Assembly: GCA_900318255.1 (NCBI GenBank)
Contig: ONJX01000034.1
Location: 1-59,065 of the forward strand
Direction: 5' to 3'
Length of the DNA: 59,065 bases
Origin: an uncultured Prevotellaceae bacterium
GTDB lineage: Bacteria > Bacteroidota > Bacteroidia > Bacteroidales > Muribaculaceae
Shown here one piece after another: positions 34,221 to 42,030 of this stretch (positions are counted from its first letter, which is position 1; every line of letters starts with the position of its first letter). Under the pieces are notes generated by a model. It saw only the letters and a list, made by a program, of their open reading frames with translations. It was not told the origin of the DNA and searched no databases. A program made the translations under genes and the position numbers.

Positions 34221-34393
34221 TGGGTTCTATAAATTAATTGAGATGGATTTTGGATTTATGTCGAGCAGGTTTTTATTCAAAGTCGAAGAATAGTAGCGGG
34301 CTACATTTCAAGACTTTAGATAAAAAGATGCCAGCATAAAACAAAATACAACCAAAACTTTTTTTTACTTTTTCTTAATTTATAGAACCCACC
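34219..34393. repeat. Structured dispersed element, copy 2
   Basis: A 175-bp element with perfect 18-bp inverted ends GGTGGGTTCTATAAATTA (34219-34236) and 34376-34393. The forward strand carries GCGGGCTACA, AAAGATGCCA and ACCAAAAC in the order seen on the reverse strand of the 29483-29634 element. The inner part of the stem (TATAAATT) is conserved between copies; the outer part differs but still pairs. It is followed 10 bp on by the mdh 3' end. Confidence 0.65.
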
Positions 34394-34402
34394 TTAAATT
34401 CA

Positions 34403-35395
34403 TTACAAATTGGGGTTGATTTTTGTCCACTCACTGATGGGTGGCACAATCTCGAGAGTCACGAGCTCGTCGCGCATGTGGCACAGGTGCTCATAGCTAG
34501 CGTCGAGCTTGGCATTCTCCTCGGCAGTGCCCTCAGGCACGGTGTAGGAGCATCCGTTCTCGTCGAGAGTGGTGGCCATCGCCATCATGATGTTGTTATA
34601 CTTGCCGTTGTTAACATAGGTGCCAGCGGGCCAGGGGAACTTCTCACCGCCCATTACCGAGCGTATCATCTCTACCGAGAGGTAAGCGGGGCTCTGGAAC
34701 GAGCTGCGACCGCGCAACTCTATAATCTTGGCACCTCCCTTAGTCACGTCAACCTTCATCTGCTCCCATTCCTCTTCGGGGAACTCGGCAGTGCCAATGA
34801 TGTCGGTCAGGGGCTTGCCGTCGATGCGCACATGAGAGCCAAACACTGCCATCTGCTCGCCGTGGCCACCATAGGTAGCGCAACCCGTCACCTCGCTCTG
34901 CATCACGTTGAATTTCTTGGCCAGCGCACTCTGCAAGCGGGTGCTGTCGAGGCCGGCGAGGGTGGTCACTTGGCAAGGCTTCAAGCCGCTGTAGAGTAGG
35001 GTCACAAGGCCAGTGAGGTCGGCAGGATTAAAGATGATTACCACATGCTTCACATCAGGACAATAGCGCTTGATGTCCTCGCCCAGGCCGCGTGCTATCT
35101 CGCAGTTGCCCTTGAGCAGGTCCTCGCGGGTCATGCCAGCCTTGCGTGGCGCGCCACCGCTCGAAATTATATATTTAGCGTTAGTGAAAGCTTCCTTAGC
35201 ATCGGTAGTGGCAGTGATCTTCACATCACCAAATCCACTCTGGCGCATCTCCTCGGCCACGCCTTCGGGTGAGAACACATCATAGAGGCAGATGTCATTA
35301 GTCAAGCCCATCATCAGGGCAGTCTGAACCATGTTAGATCCAATCATACCGGCAGCGCCGACGATTGTCAATTTGTCATTTGTCAAAAAAGCCAT
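34403..35395 (-). CDS. mdh: Malate dehydrogenase
   Basis: 330 residues. NAD-binding IVGAAGMIGSNMVQTAL (11-27), LYDVFSPEGVAEEM, ISSGGAPRKAGMTREDLLKGN (flexible loop with substrate arginines), FNPADLTGLV, LDSTRLQ and the catalytic histidine in ATYGGHGEQM. It interconverts malate and oxaloacetate in the reductive TCA branch that leads to succinate in Bacteroidales. It has its own promoter (35453-35482) and stands as a single gene. Confidence 0.95.
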   Translation of the reverse strand: MAFLTNDKLTIVGAAGMIGSNMVQTALMMGLTNDICLYDVFSPEGVAEEMRQSGFGDVKITATTDAKEAFTNAKYIISSGGAPRKAGMTREDLLKGNCEIARGLGEDIKRYCPDVKHVVIIFNPADLTGLVTLLYSGLKPCQVTTLAGLDSTRLQSALAKKFNVMQSEVTGCATYGGHGEQMAVFGSHVRIDGKPLTDIIGTAEFPEEEWEQMKVDVTKGGAKIIELRGRSSFQSPAYLSVEMIRSVMGGEKFPWPAGTYVNNGKYNNIMMAMATTLDENGCSYTVPEGTAEENAKLDASYEHLCHMRDELVTLEIVPPISEWTKINPNL

Positions 35396-35452
35396 AATCT
35401 AAAAAAATTTATTTGTTGATTAGTATTTACCTGTATCGTCGTTTTTGTCATG

Positions 35453-35482
35453 CAAAATTACATAATAAAACACACACCACAA
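35453..35482 (-). promoter_or_regulatory. Promoter of mdh
   Basis: On the reverse strand TTG (35482-35480), 19 bp, TAATTTTG (35460-35453), 58 bp before the ATG. Confidence 0.7.
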
Positions 35483-35625
35483 ACTAAAAATAGAAATATA
35501 TCTTTAAATAAGTTTAAATGGGCTGGCGGCGTTTAGAGCGCTTATCGATGCATCGGCTGGCAATAGTTCCCACGTTATAATCATTAATGTGTAGAAAAGG
35601 CCTCAAACTTCACCACCATTTGTGA

Positions 35626-35656
35626 TTGCCCACCCATAATCTTAGCATTACCTTTG
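35626..35656 (+). promoter_or_regulatory. Promoter of the broken TonB-receptor gene
   Basis: TTG (35626-35628), 20 bp, TACCTTTG (35649-35656), 20 bp before the ATG. The remaining 35483-35625 shows no feature. Confidence 0.7.
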
Positions 35657-35676
35657 CAAACTATTTATTTTGTTAA

Positions 35677-36705
35677 ATGACTATAAAAAGAACAAGTTTT
35701 TTTATTCTACTGTTGACAGTAGTCCTTCAGGCCAGTGCCCATATAAAATTTAGCGGTGTAGTATTAGACAAAGCGTCTCGTGAGCCTATTATTGGTGCAA
35801 CTATAACCATTGCTGGCAGCAAAGAAATTGCTGCCGTGACCGACATTGATGGACATTTCTCGGCCACAGTACCAGGCAAGGCAACTATCACCATCTCCTA
35901 CATAGGCTATAAAAGCCTTACGACCGAAGCGCACGATGGCGAGTATCTAATTGAGTCTCAAACCAATGCACTAGGCGAGGTGGTGGTTACCGCTCAAGAA
36001 TCACAAAAGCTGAGCACCTCGTCGGTGATTGGGCGCCAGGCCATGGATCACCTGCAACCCTCCAGCTTTGGCGACATGATGGAGCTCATTCCCGGAGGCC
36101 GGGCGCAAGACCCGCACCTCACCAGCCCAAGCACCATAGCCCTGCGCGAAGCTGGTGGTGGAGACGCCAACTATGCCACCTCGTCGCTGGGCACGAGTTT
36201 CTTGATTGACGGAGCACCCATCTCCACCAATGCCAACATGCAACGCGTGAGCGGAGCTAGCGACAGCGAGTCGTTAAAGCGTGATTTCACCAATCAGGGC
36301 GTAGATATGCGCAGCATCTCTACCGACGACATTGAACGCATCGAAATCGTGAGGGGTATTCCCTCGGTAGAATATGGCGACCTCACAAGCGGACTGGTGA
36401 AAATTGAGCGCAAGCGGGGCGGCAACAACATCACCGCACGCCTCAAAGCCGACATGGGCAGCTATCTTTTCTTTGTGGGTAAGGGAATTGAATGGCAGCC
36501 ACACAAGCTGTCGCTCAACATCAATGCCGACTATCTGGACTCGCGCATCGACCCCCGCAACACGCTCGAGAACTACAAGCGCTTCACCTTGTCAACACGC
36601 TTGCACAAAGCATGGAATAGCAAACGCTTCAACACAACACTTGCCGTCAACCTGGACTATACTGGCTCATTCGACAACGACAAGACCGACCCCGACCTTA
36701 ATGAC
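35677..36705 (+). pseudogene. TonB-dependent receptor, 5' part only
   Basis: About 343 codons of a SusC/CirA-like receptor: signal peptide, carboxypeptidase regulatory-like domain (FSGVVLDKASREPIIGATITI), plug (LQPSSFGDMMELIPG, SSLGTSFLIDGAPIS, IERIEIVRGIPSVEYGDLTSGLVKI) and the first barrel strands up to LDYTGSFDNDKTDPDLN. The sequence then passes abruptly into the tail of an unrelated gene in another frame. It is clearly related to the intact receptor at 52076-54856, which shares DYTGSFDN-KTDPDL at the equivalent place. Promoter and start are intact, so a truncated plug protein may still be made. Confidence 0.85.
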
Positions 36706-37105
36706 GGCGCAATGGGAATGGGCAGCTCGCGGAGGCGTGAAGAGCCAAGGCTACACCTATGCCGGCAGCAACAACATCAACGATGTGGCTTGGTATTCAC
36801 AAAACAGCAACTATGTGGTACAAAACGTTAAGCAGAAGAGCCCTAACGAGCTAGGCCTCTACGACATGAGCGGAAATGCTTTTGAGGCTACCACCGACAA
36901 TTTCTCGGTCAACTATTCATGGGCTGTAGATGGCGAGGTTGACCCCACTGGCTCTCCCACGGCAAGCGCTTATGGACTCACACGGCGCGGCGGTAGCTGC
37001 ACTCAAGGCGCCGCACGCTGCACAGTGACAAAGCGCGACTTCAACGATATTGAGATGAACGGAGGCGCGTCAGAAGACATGTCCTTCCGACTGATCCTCA
37101 AATAA
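36700..37105 (+). pseudogene. Sulfatase-modifying factor (FGE/SUMF1) domain, 3' part only
   Basis: About 133 codons of a formylglycine-generating-enzyme-like domain: TAQWEWAARGG, YTYAGSNNINDVAWY, SPNELGLYDMSGNAFE, GLTRRGGSC and the final MSFRLILK. The first half of the domain and any start codon are missing. It is joined out of frame to the truncated TonB receptor; the breakpoint lies near 36702-36708. A deletion of everything in between is the simplest explanation. Confidence 0.8.
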
Positions 37106-37142
37106 AATGAAACAACGGGGTCAGACCCCGTTGTTTCATTTT
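37104..37142. repeat. Perfect GGGGTC-type palindrome
   Basis: A 39-bp palindrome (19-bp arms, one central A) with TGAAACAACGGGGTC in the left arm, of the same family as the array at 16873. It starts at the stop codon of the FGE remnant and may serve as a bidirectional terminator between it and the convergent gene. Confidence 0.8.
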
Positions 37143-37181
37143 GAGAGAAAACAATGAACAACAGAGACACTACTCACTTGC

Positions 37182-37808
37182 CTAGAACCGGAAAATGGTG
37201 GTCAGCGAGTCGTTGCTGGCGATGTCGCCAGGAAAGACGATGATGTTTTTTGTGTTACGACCTGAGAGACGGGGCACACCGCTGAGCAGGTCGATGCCAG
37301 CACTGGAATAGGCCACGGCGATGAGCTGGGTGCAGTAGAGGCGAGTGGTGTCTTGCCAGTTGTAATTGTAATCAAACGGGACGCCCACCAGGCGGGCAGC
37401 ACTCTGGGCTGCCTCTCGGGCAGCGACGGCGCTGCATCCACGCAAGCGCATCACGGCACCATGTGCGGCGCGAGTGGAGAGGAAAAAAGTATCGATGGGC
37501 TCTATTTTCACCCTGTCGATGCCATCGCGGCTCTCGCCAGGCACAGCATGCACCACCTTCCACTTGCCGTTGTCGTTAACAACAATGCCAATGTGAGAAT
37601 ATTGCCCACCGGCGCTGTCGAGGCGCAGCACTGCCTCGCTATCGAGCCCAGTGCCCTGCCGCAATGCCAGGTCGCCGTCGCGCAGCGAGTCGAGCGGCAC
37701 ATCGTCGCGCACGGTGCCACCATCGTCAACACGCACCGAGCAAGCCGTCATCGCCATCATGACGACAACAGCCATCAGCAATGCTCTATGGCGCCATGCC
37801 CTGCTCAT
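37182..37808 (-). CDS. YiiX/NlpC-P60-like lipoprotein hydrolase
   Basis: 208 residues with a lipobox (AVVVMMAMTAC, Cys23). The permuted papain-like fold of the YiiX/YebB family is seen in LRDGDLALRQG, QYSHIGIVVND (catalytic His), VMRLRG, and PFDYNYNWQDTTRLYCTQLIAVAY (catalytic Cys). Such enzymes cleave amide or ester bonds in envelope peptides or lipids; the substrate is unknown. It follows the 37836 gene by 27 bp on the same strand, forming a two-gene unit. Confidence 0.8.
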   Translation of the reverse strand: MSRAWRHRALLMAVVVMMAMTACSVRVDDGGTVRDDVPLDSLRDGDLALRQGTGLDSEAVLRLDSAGGQYSHIGIVVNDNGKWKVVHAVPGESRDGIDRVKIEPIDTFFLSTRAAHGAVMRLRGCSAVAAREAAQSAARLVGVPFDYNYNWQDTTRLYCTQLIAVAYSSAGIDLLSGVPRLSGRNTKNIIVFPGDIASNDSLTTIFRF

Positions 37809-37835
37809 TGCAACGACTTGAAATCGGCTTAGCAG

Positions 37836-38294
37836 TTACTGCTGTGAGGCGCCTGCGGCAGTGGCAGTGCGCTGCTCATTGATGCGGTGAGCCTCAAGGA
37901 TATATTGCATCAGCTCCTGCTCATCCACGGCACTCACTTTGTTAAACAAGCCAGTGGTGACCTTTTTCTTGTAGGCAAAAGTGCCGTCTTCTTGCTCAAC
38001 GATGATATATCCCGTTGACCACAAAGTGTTGTCCTCAACCATAAAACGTGGCATCACTTCTTTCCTGAGGATATTAACGCCCGAGCCGTTGCACACATAG
38101 TTCATGTACTGCTCACGCTCGGCATCGGTGAGCTTGAGCTTGTTCATGTCATATTTGTTCACTATCTGCGCCAGCACTTTTTTATGCTCATCCTTGCTGG
38201 GGTTAGTACCTGCCATTATAAATGCCAATGCAAGAACTATGAGGGTTATCACTCCAAGAGCTATCTTGATAATGCGCTTTATTCTTCGTGTCAT
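37836..38294 (-). CDS. Small membrane-anchored protein of unknown function
   Basis: 152 residues: basic N-terminus, one membrane helix (about 10-28, IALGVITLIVLALAFIMAG), then NPSKDEHKKVLAQIVNKY and a soluble domain with IIVEQEDGTFAYKKKVTTGLFNKV. The NPS-x2-E-H block with a following helix recalls DUF4359-type proteins, at low confidence. It ends in an Ala/Gln-rich tail. It leads the unit with the YiiX-like gene and has a good promoter (38324-38354). Confidence 0.6.
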   Translation of the reverse strand: MTRRIKRIIKIALGVITLIVLALAFIMAGTNPSKDEHKKVLAQIVNKYDMNKLKLTDAEREQYMNYVCNGSGVNILRKEVMPRFMVEDNTLWSTGYIIVEQEDGTFAYKKKVTTGLFNKVSAVDEQELMQYILEAHRINEQRTATAAGASQQ

Positions 38295-38323
38295 CGTTTC
38301 TAGGTGTTTTGGTTAAAAGCTCA

Positions 38324-38354
38324 CAAAGATAGATATTTTTTGACAACTATGCAA
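38324..38354 (-). promoter_or_regulatory. Promoter of the 37836-37182 unit
   Basis: On the reverse strand TTG (38354-38352), 20 bp, TATCTTTG (38331-38324), 30 bp before the ATG. Confidence 0.7.
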
Positions 38355-38362
38355 GTTTGCAC

Positions 38363-38401
38363 AAAAAAAGCCACCCAAAAACCTTTGTCGTTTTGGGTGG
38401 C
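38363..38401 (-). terminator. Terminator of hsp20
   Basis: An 11-bp stem (GCCACCCAAAA and complement, 38370-38380 with 38391-38401), followed on the reverse strand by seven T. It sits 95 nt past the hsp20 stop and directly before the next promoter. Confidence 0.8.
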
Positions 38402-38495
38402 CATGATTACTACTGCCTTAAAGCCATGAGGCAGTCACATTATGTGCTTATGAATCTTTAGTATATAAGTGTCGCATCCTTCTTGCAGGGGTGCA

Positions 38496-38927
38496 TCACT
38501 GAATCTCGATGAGAGTGCGCTCCTTCTTCACGTCCTGAGGCTGGAGCTTGGGCAGAACCACCTTGAGCACCCCGTTCTCCACAGTGGCGCTGATGGCGTC
38601 GCGGTTCACGTCGTCGGGCAGGAGCAACGTCTGGTAGAACTTGGTGTAAGAGAACTCACGGCGCAGGAAGTGACCGCAGTCCTTGTTCTCATCGCATTTT
38701 TCCACCTTCTTGTCGAGCTCTACCACCAGGTTGTGGTCCTCGTCGAGGCTCACCTTGAAATCGTCCTTGGTCATGCCTGGAGCGGCGAGCTCCACGTCAT
38801 ACTCATTCTTCTTCTCAATCACATTGATAGCTGGTGCTGTGGTGCATGCCTTAGGCATGAAGTCGGTGTCGAAGAAGTCGTTGAAAACATCGGGTAACCA
38901 GTTAGAATTTCTACGTGCTAGTAACAT
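38496..38927 (-). CDS. Hsp20/alpha-crystallin small heat-shock protein
   Basis: 143 residues. The N-terminus MLLARRNSNWLPDVFNDFFD is typical of the Bacteroidales form. The alpha-crystallin domain (about 33-130) has INVIEKKNEYDVELAAPGMTKDDFKVSLD, FLRREFSYTKFYQTLLLP and the A-x-x-x-NGVLKVVLPK motif; the IEI tail is close to the usual I-x-I. It binds unfolding proteins. The 403-bp gap upstream holds no consensus promoter for it that I can see. Confidence 0.95.
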   Translation of the reverse strand: MLLARRNSNWLPDVFNDFFDTDFMPKACTTAPAINVIEKKNEYDVELAAPGMTKDDFKVSLDEDHNLVVELDKKVEKCDENKDCGHFLRREFSYTKFYQTLLLPDDVNRDAISATVENGVLKVVLPKLQPQDVKKERTLIEIQ

Positions 38928-39244
38928 AATTGTATCTCCTATAATTTTAAGTTGTTAATATTTTTATTTGCTTATGAGTCTTCAGCGGTGGGCTTCTCAA
39001 GCATCCCACTCACGGGCTCACCACTATAGGTTGCAAACAGAGTGCCAGCACCAAAATGGCAACAATTATATGTCATAATATCATTTTATAAGCCATATTT
39101 GCAGTTATAAGCCTAAATTATGTGTCATATTGTCATACTTGCTGTATATCACAACCAGCAGCCATCAATTCCAAAAACCACTCGCCACAAACCATTAACC
39201 CAAAACTATTATTAAAATAATGTGTGTAATTAAAAATAAATTAC

Positions 39245-39252
39245 TACTTTTG
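39245..39252 (+). promoter_or_regulatory. -7 box (TACTTTTG) of the PBP1A gene
   Basis: TACTTTTG lies 78 bp before the ATG at 39331. The -33 region reads TGTGTG, a weak match. The rest of 38928-39330 shows only AT-rich DNA. Confidence 0.5.
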
Positions 39253-39330
39253 CAATTTGTTAGGAGGCTTTTGTGGAAAAAGGCCATTTACCAATCAAAA
39301 ACAACACAGCAAAACATAAACAACAGAAAT

Positions 39331-41760
39331 ATGAAAACTGCCGACCAAGCATCACGCAACCACACGATTATCAAGTGGATGTGGAGAGGCCTGCTTCTCT
39401 TCTTCGCTGGAGTACTCGTGCTGTTTTTTCTTATCTATAACGGCATCATTGGCTACATGCCACCAATAGACGAACTGCGCAACCCCGCCGACAATTTCGC
39501 CTCGACGATGTACACTGCCGACGGCGTGGAGATGGGAAAAATATTCCAGAGCAACGGAAACAGGTTTTATGTAGAGTTTGACCAAATCTCGCCTTTCCTC
39601 AAAGACGCACTCATCGCCATCGAGGACGAGCGCTACTACGAGCACTCGGGCATCGACGCCACAGCCATTGGCCGCTCGATCATCAAGCGCATCATCATGG
39701 GCCAGAAGGAGGCCGGTGGCGGCAGCACCATCACACAGCAGCTGGCCAAGCAGCTATACACCCCCACCTCGAGGAACATCTTCGAGCGTGCCATGCAGAA
39801 ACCCATCGAGTGGGTAATCGCCATGAAGCTCGAGCGCTATTACACTAAAGACGAGATCATGCAGATGTACTTCAACCAGTTTGACTTCCTCAACAATGCC
39901 GTGGGTATCAAGAGTGCAAGCTACGTGTATTTTGGCAAGAACTCGCCCAGCGAACTCAACGTTCAGGAGGCCGCCATGCTCGTGGGAATGTGCAAAAACC
40001 CTGCTTACTACAACCCACTCAGATACCCCGAGCGTGCCAAGGAGCGCCGCAACCTGGTGCTGCAAAAGATGTATGAGGCTGGATACCTCACACAGGCCGA
40101 CTGCCAGCGCGCCCAGAACACCGAAATCATGCTCGCCTACCACAAAGTGAGCCACAACGAGGGCTTCGCGCCCTATGCCCGCGAGGAGATAGTGCGCATG
40201 ATGATGGCCACAAAACCCGTGTATAAAAATTATCCGGCATGGAACAAGCAGGCCTTCTATGCCGACTCGGCACAGTGGGTCGATAACCCCCTCTATGGCT
40301 GGTGCAACAAGAACTTCAAGGCCGACGGCAAGCCCTACAACATCTACACCGATGGCTTGAAAATCTACACCACCATCGACAGCAAGATGCAGCAGTATGC
40401 CGAGGAAGCCGTCAAGGAACACATGATATACCTGCAAGGCATCTTCTGGTCGGAGCATGGCATCAGTTCGGGAGAGACAGGCAACAAAGACCCCTACACC
40501 AGCAGCCGCAGCGAGCTGCCACAGTCGGTAAAGGACCGCCTCATCCGCAACGCCATTGTCAACTCCACCCGCTACAAGACCCTCAAGGCTCAGGGCAAGA
40601 GCGAGAACGAGATATTGGAGAATTTCAATACCAAGCAGCACATCTCGGTCTTTGACCTCAAGAACGGTGAGAGAAATATGTTCATCACCCCGCTCGACTC
40701 TCTGCTCTTCACCAAGAGCATCTTGCGATGCGGCATGATGTCGATGGACGCCACCACGGGCGAAGTGAAAGCCTATGTGGGCGGCCCCGACTTCAACCAT
40801 TTCTCCTACGACATGGTGTCGGTGGGCAGGCGCCAGATTGGCTCTACCATGAAGCCCTACCTCTACTCGCTGGCAATGGAGTGTGGCTACAACCCCTGCG
40901 ACCTCATCTCCAACCAGAGAATCACCATTGGCGGATGGAGCCCACGCGGTGGCGGCGGTGGCGGCATGTTGACCCTGAAGCAGGCCCTCACCACCTCTAA
41001 CAACACCTGCTCGGCACGACTCATAGACCTGCTCAAGCCCACCAACCTGGTGACCATGCTGCACAACTATGGCCTCACCAACGATTTCGACACCGTGATG
41101 CCCTTGTGCTTGGGACCATGCGAGGTGTCGGTGCGACAGCAGGTTAGCGCCTACTCGGTATTTGCCAACCACGGCATGCGCAGCGACCCGCTTTTCGTAT
41201 CACGCATCTGCGACAGCCACGGCAACGTGCTCGCCGAGTTCACACCACGGCAGAAGGAAGTGCTCAGCGAGGACTCCTACCTGAGAATGCTCACCATGCT
41301 CGAGAGCGTTATCGACCACGGTACCGGCCGTCGAGTGCGCAGCTATGTCAACAACATCGCCATGGGTGGCAAGACAGGTACCAGCAACAACAACTCCGAC
41401 GGATGGTTCATGGCATTCACTCCGCAACTTGTTACAGGAGTGTGGGTTGGAGGCGAAGAACGCTACATACGCTTCTACAACGGAGGCATTGGTCAGGGCG
41501 CCGGACAAGCACTGCCCATCTGGGGTCTATACATGAAAAAGGTGCTTGCCGACAGCTCCAACCCCTACTCTAGCGACGCCTCATTTAATATTCCTAGCGA
41601 CTACGACTTCTGCTATCGCGAGCGAGGCATAGGCCCACGCATCGAAGGCGGTGGTGGCGGCGGCGGTTACCGCTCATCGTCGGGTGGCGGTGGCGGCGGC
41701 GAGCAGCAGGCTCGCGAAGAGACCCACCAGGCCGAAGCCATGCAAGGCGTCTTTGACTAG
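39331..41760 (+). CDS. Bifunctional penicillin-binding protein 1A
   Basis: 809 residues from ATG 39331; an upstream in-frame ATG at 39220 lies before the likely promoter and is rejected. Short cytoplasmic tail, membrane helix (about 17-42), GT51 glycosyltransferase (LIAIEDERYYEHSG with E98, GGSTITQQLAKQLY), then a transpeptidase with SxxK as GSTMKP (S505), SNN in TTSNNTCS, and KTGTS (about 681). It polymerises and cross-links peptidoglycan. The last 45 residues are a glycine-rich linker (RIEGGGGGGG, SSGGGGGG) before EQQAREETHQAEAMQ, an unusual low-complexity tail. Confidence 0.95.
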   Translation: MKTADQASRNHTIIKWMWRGLLLFFAGVLVLFFLIYNGIIGYMPPIDELRNPADNFASTMYTADGVEMGKIFQSNGNRFYVEFDQISPFLKDALIAIEDERYYEHSGIDATAIGRSIIKRIIMGQKEAGGGSTITQQLAKQLYTPTSRNIFERAMQKPIEWVIAMKLERYYTKDEIMQMYFNQFDFLNNAVGIKSASYVYFGKNSPSELNVQEAAMLVGMCKNPAYYNPLRYPERAKERRNLVLQKMYEAGYLTQADCQRAQNTEIMLAYHKVSHNEGFAPYAREEIVRMMMATKPVYKNYPAWNKQAFYADSAQWVDNPLYGWCNKNFKADGKPYNIYTDGLKIYTTIDSKMQQYAEEAVKEHMIYLQGIFWSEHGISSGETGNKDPYTSSRSELPQSVKDRLIRNAIVNSTRYKTLKAQGKSENEILENFNTKQHISVFDLKNGERNMFITPLDSLLFTKSILRCGMMSMDATTGEVKAYVGGPDFNHFSYDMVSVGRRQIGSTMKPYLYSLAMECGYNPCDLISNQRITIGGWSPRGGGGGGMLTLKQALTTSNNTCSARLIDLLKPTNLVTMLHNYGLTNDFDTVMPLCLGPCEVSVRQQVSAYSVFANHGMRSDPLFVSRICDSHGNVLAEFTPRQKEVLSEDSYLRMLTMLESVIDHGTGRRVRSYVNNIAMGGKTGTSNNNSDGWFMAFTPQLVTGVWVGGEERYIRFYNGGIGQGAGQALPIWGLYMKKVLADSSNPYSSDASFNIPSDYDFCYRERGIGPRIEGGGGGGGYRSSSGGGGGGEQQAREETHQAEAMQGVFD

Positions 41761-41840
41761 CGCCAGACCTCTACTGGACCCACATTTAGCGGCATTTCTG
41801 TTAAATTATGTTTAAAGTTTAGCTGGAATGTCGCTAAAAT

Positions 41841-41871
41841 TTTGTCAGTATCACAGAAAGCAGTACCTTTG
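41841..41871 (+). promoter_or_regulatory. Promoter of the initiator tRNA
   Basis: TTTG (41841-41844), 19 bp, TACCTTTG (41864-41871), 11 bp before the tRNA 5' end. Confidence 0.75.
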
Positions 41872-41882
41872 CAATCGCAAAT

Positions 41883-41954
41883 CGCGGGGTGGAGCAGTGG
41901 TAGCTCGTTGGGCTCATAACCCAGAGGTCGTTGGTTCGAATCCGGCCCCCGCCA
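41883..41954 (+). tRNA. Initiator tRNA-Met (anticodon CAT)
   Basis: CGCGGGGTGGAGCAG at the 5' end, anticodon loop CTCATAA flanked by GGG/CCC, and T arm with TTCGAAT. The unpaired first base (C1 facing C72) and the three G-C pairs below the anticodon are the hallmarks of an initiator tRNA. The D loop is two bases shorter than in E. coli. CCA is not encoded. Confidence 0.95.
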
Positions 41955-41963
41955 CTAAACTAA

Positions 41964-42000
41964 AGAGTTTCAGCCTATTATGGCCGAAACTCTTATTTTT
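41964..42000 (+). terminator. Terminator of the initiator tRNA
   Basis: AGAGTTTC (41964-41971) pairs with GAAACTCT (41986-41993), with an inner GCC/GGC, followed by TATTTTTTT. It also faces the miaB 3' end from the other side. Confidence 0.7.
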
Positions 42001-42030
42001 TTATTCCTTGAAGACTACTCTCCTGCCCCA

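Noticed and set aside
35677..36831. 384-codon frame considered as a complete small TonB receptor
   Set aside because: It lacks almost the entire barrel, and its last 40 codons are out-of-frame FGE sequence.
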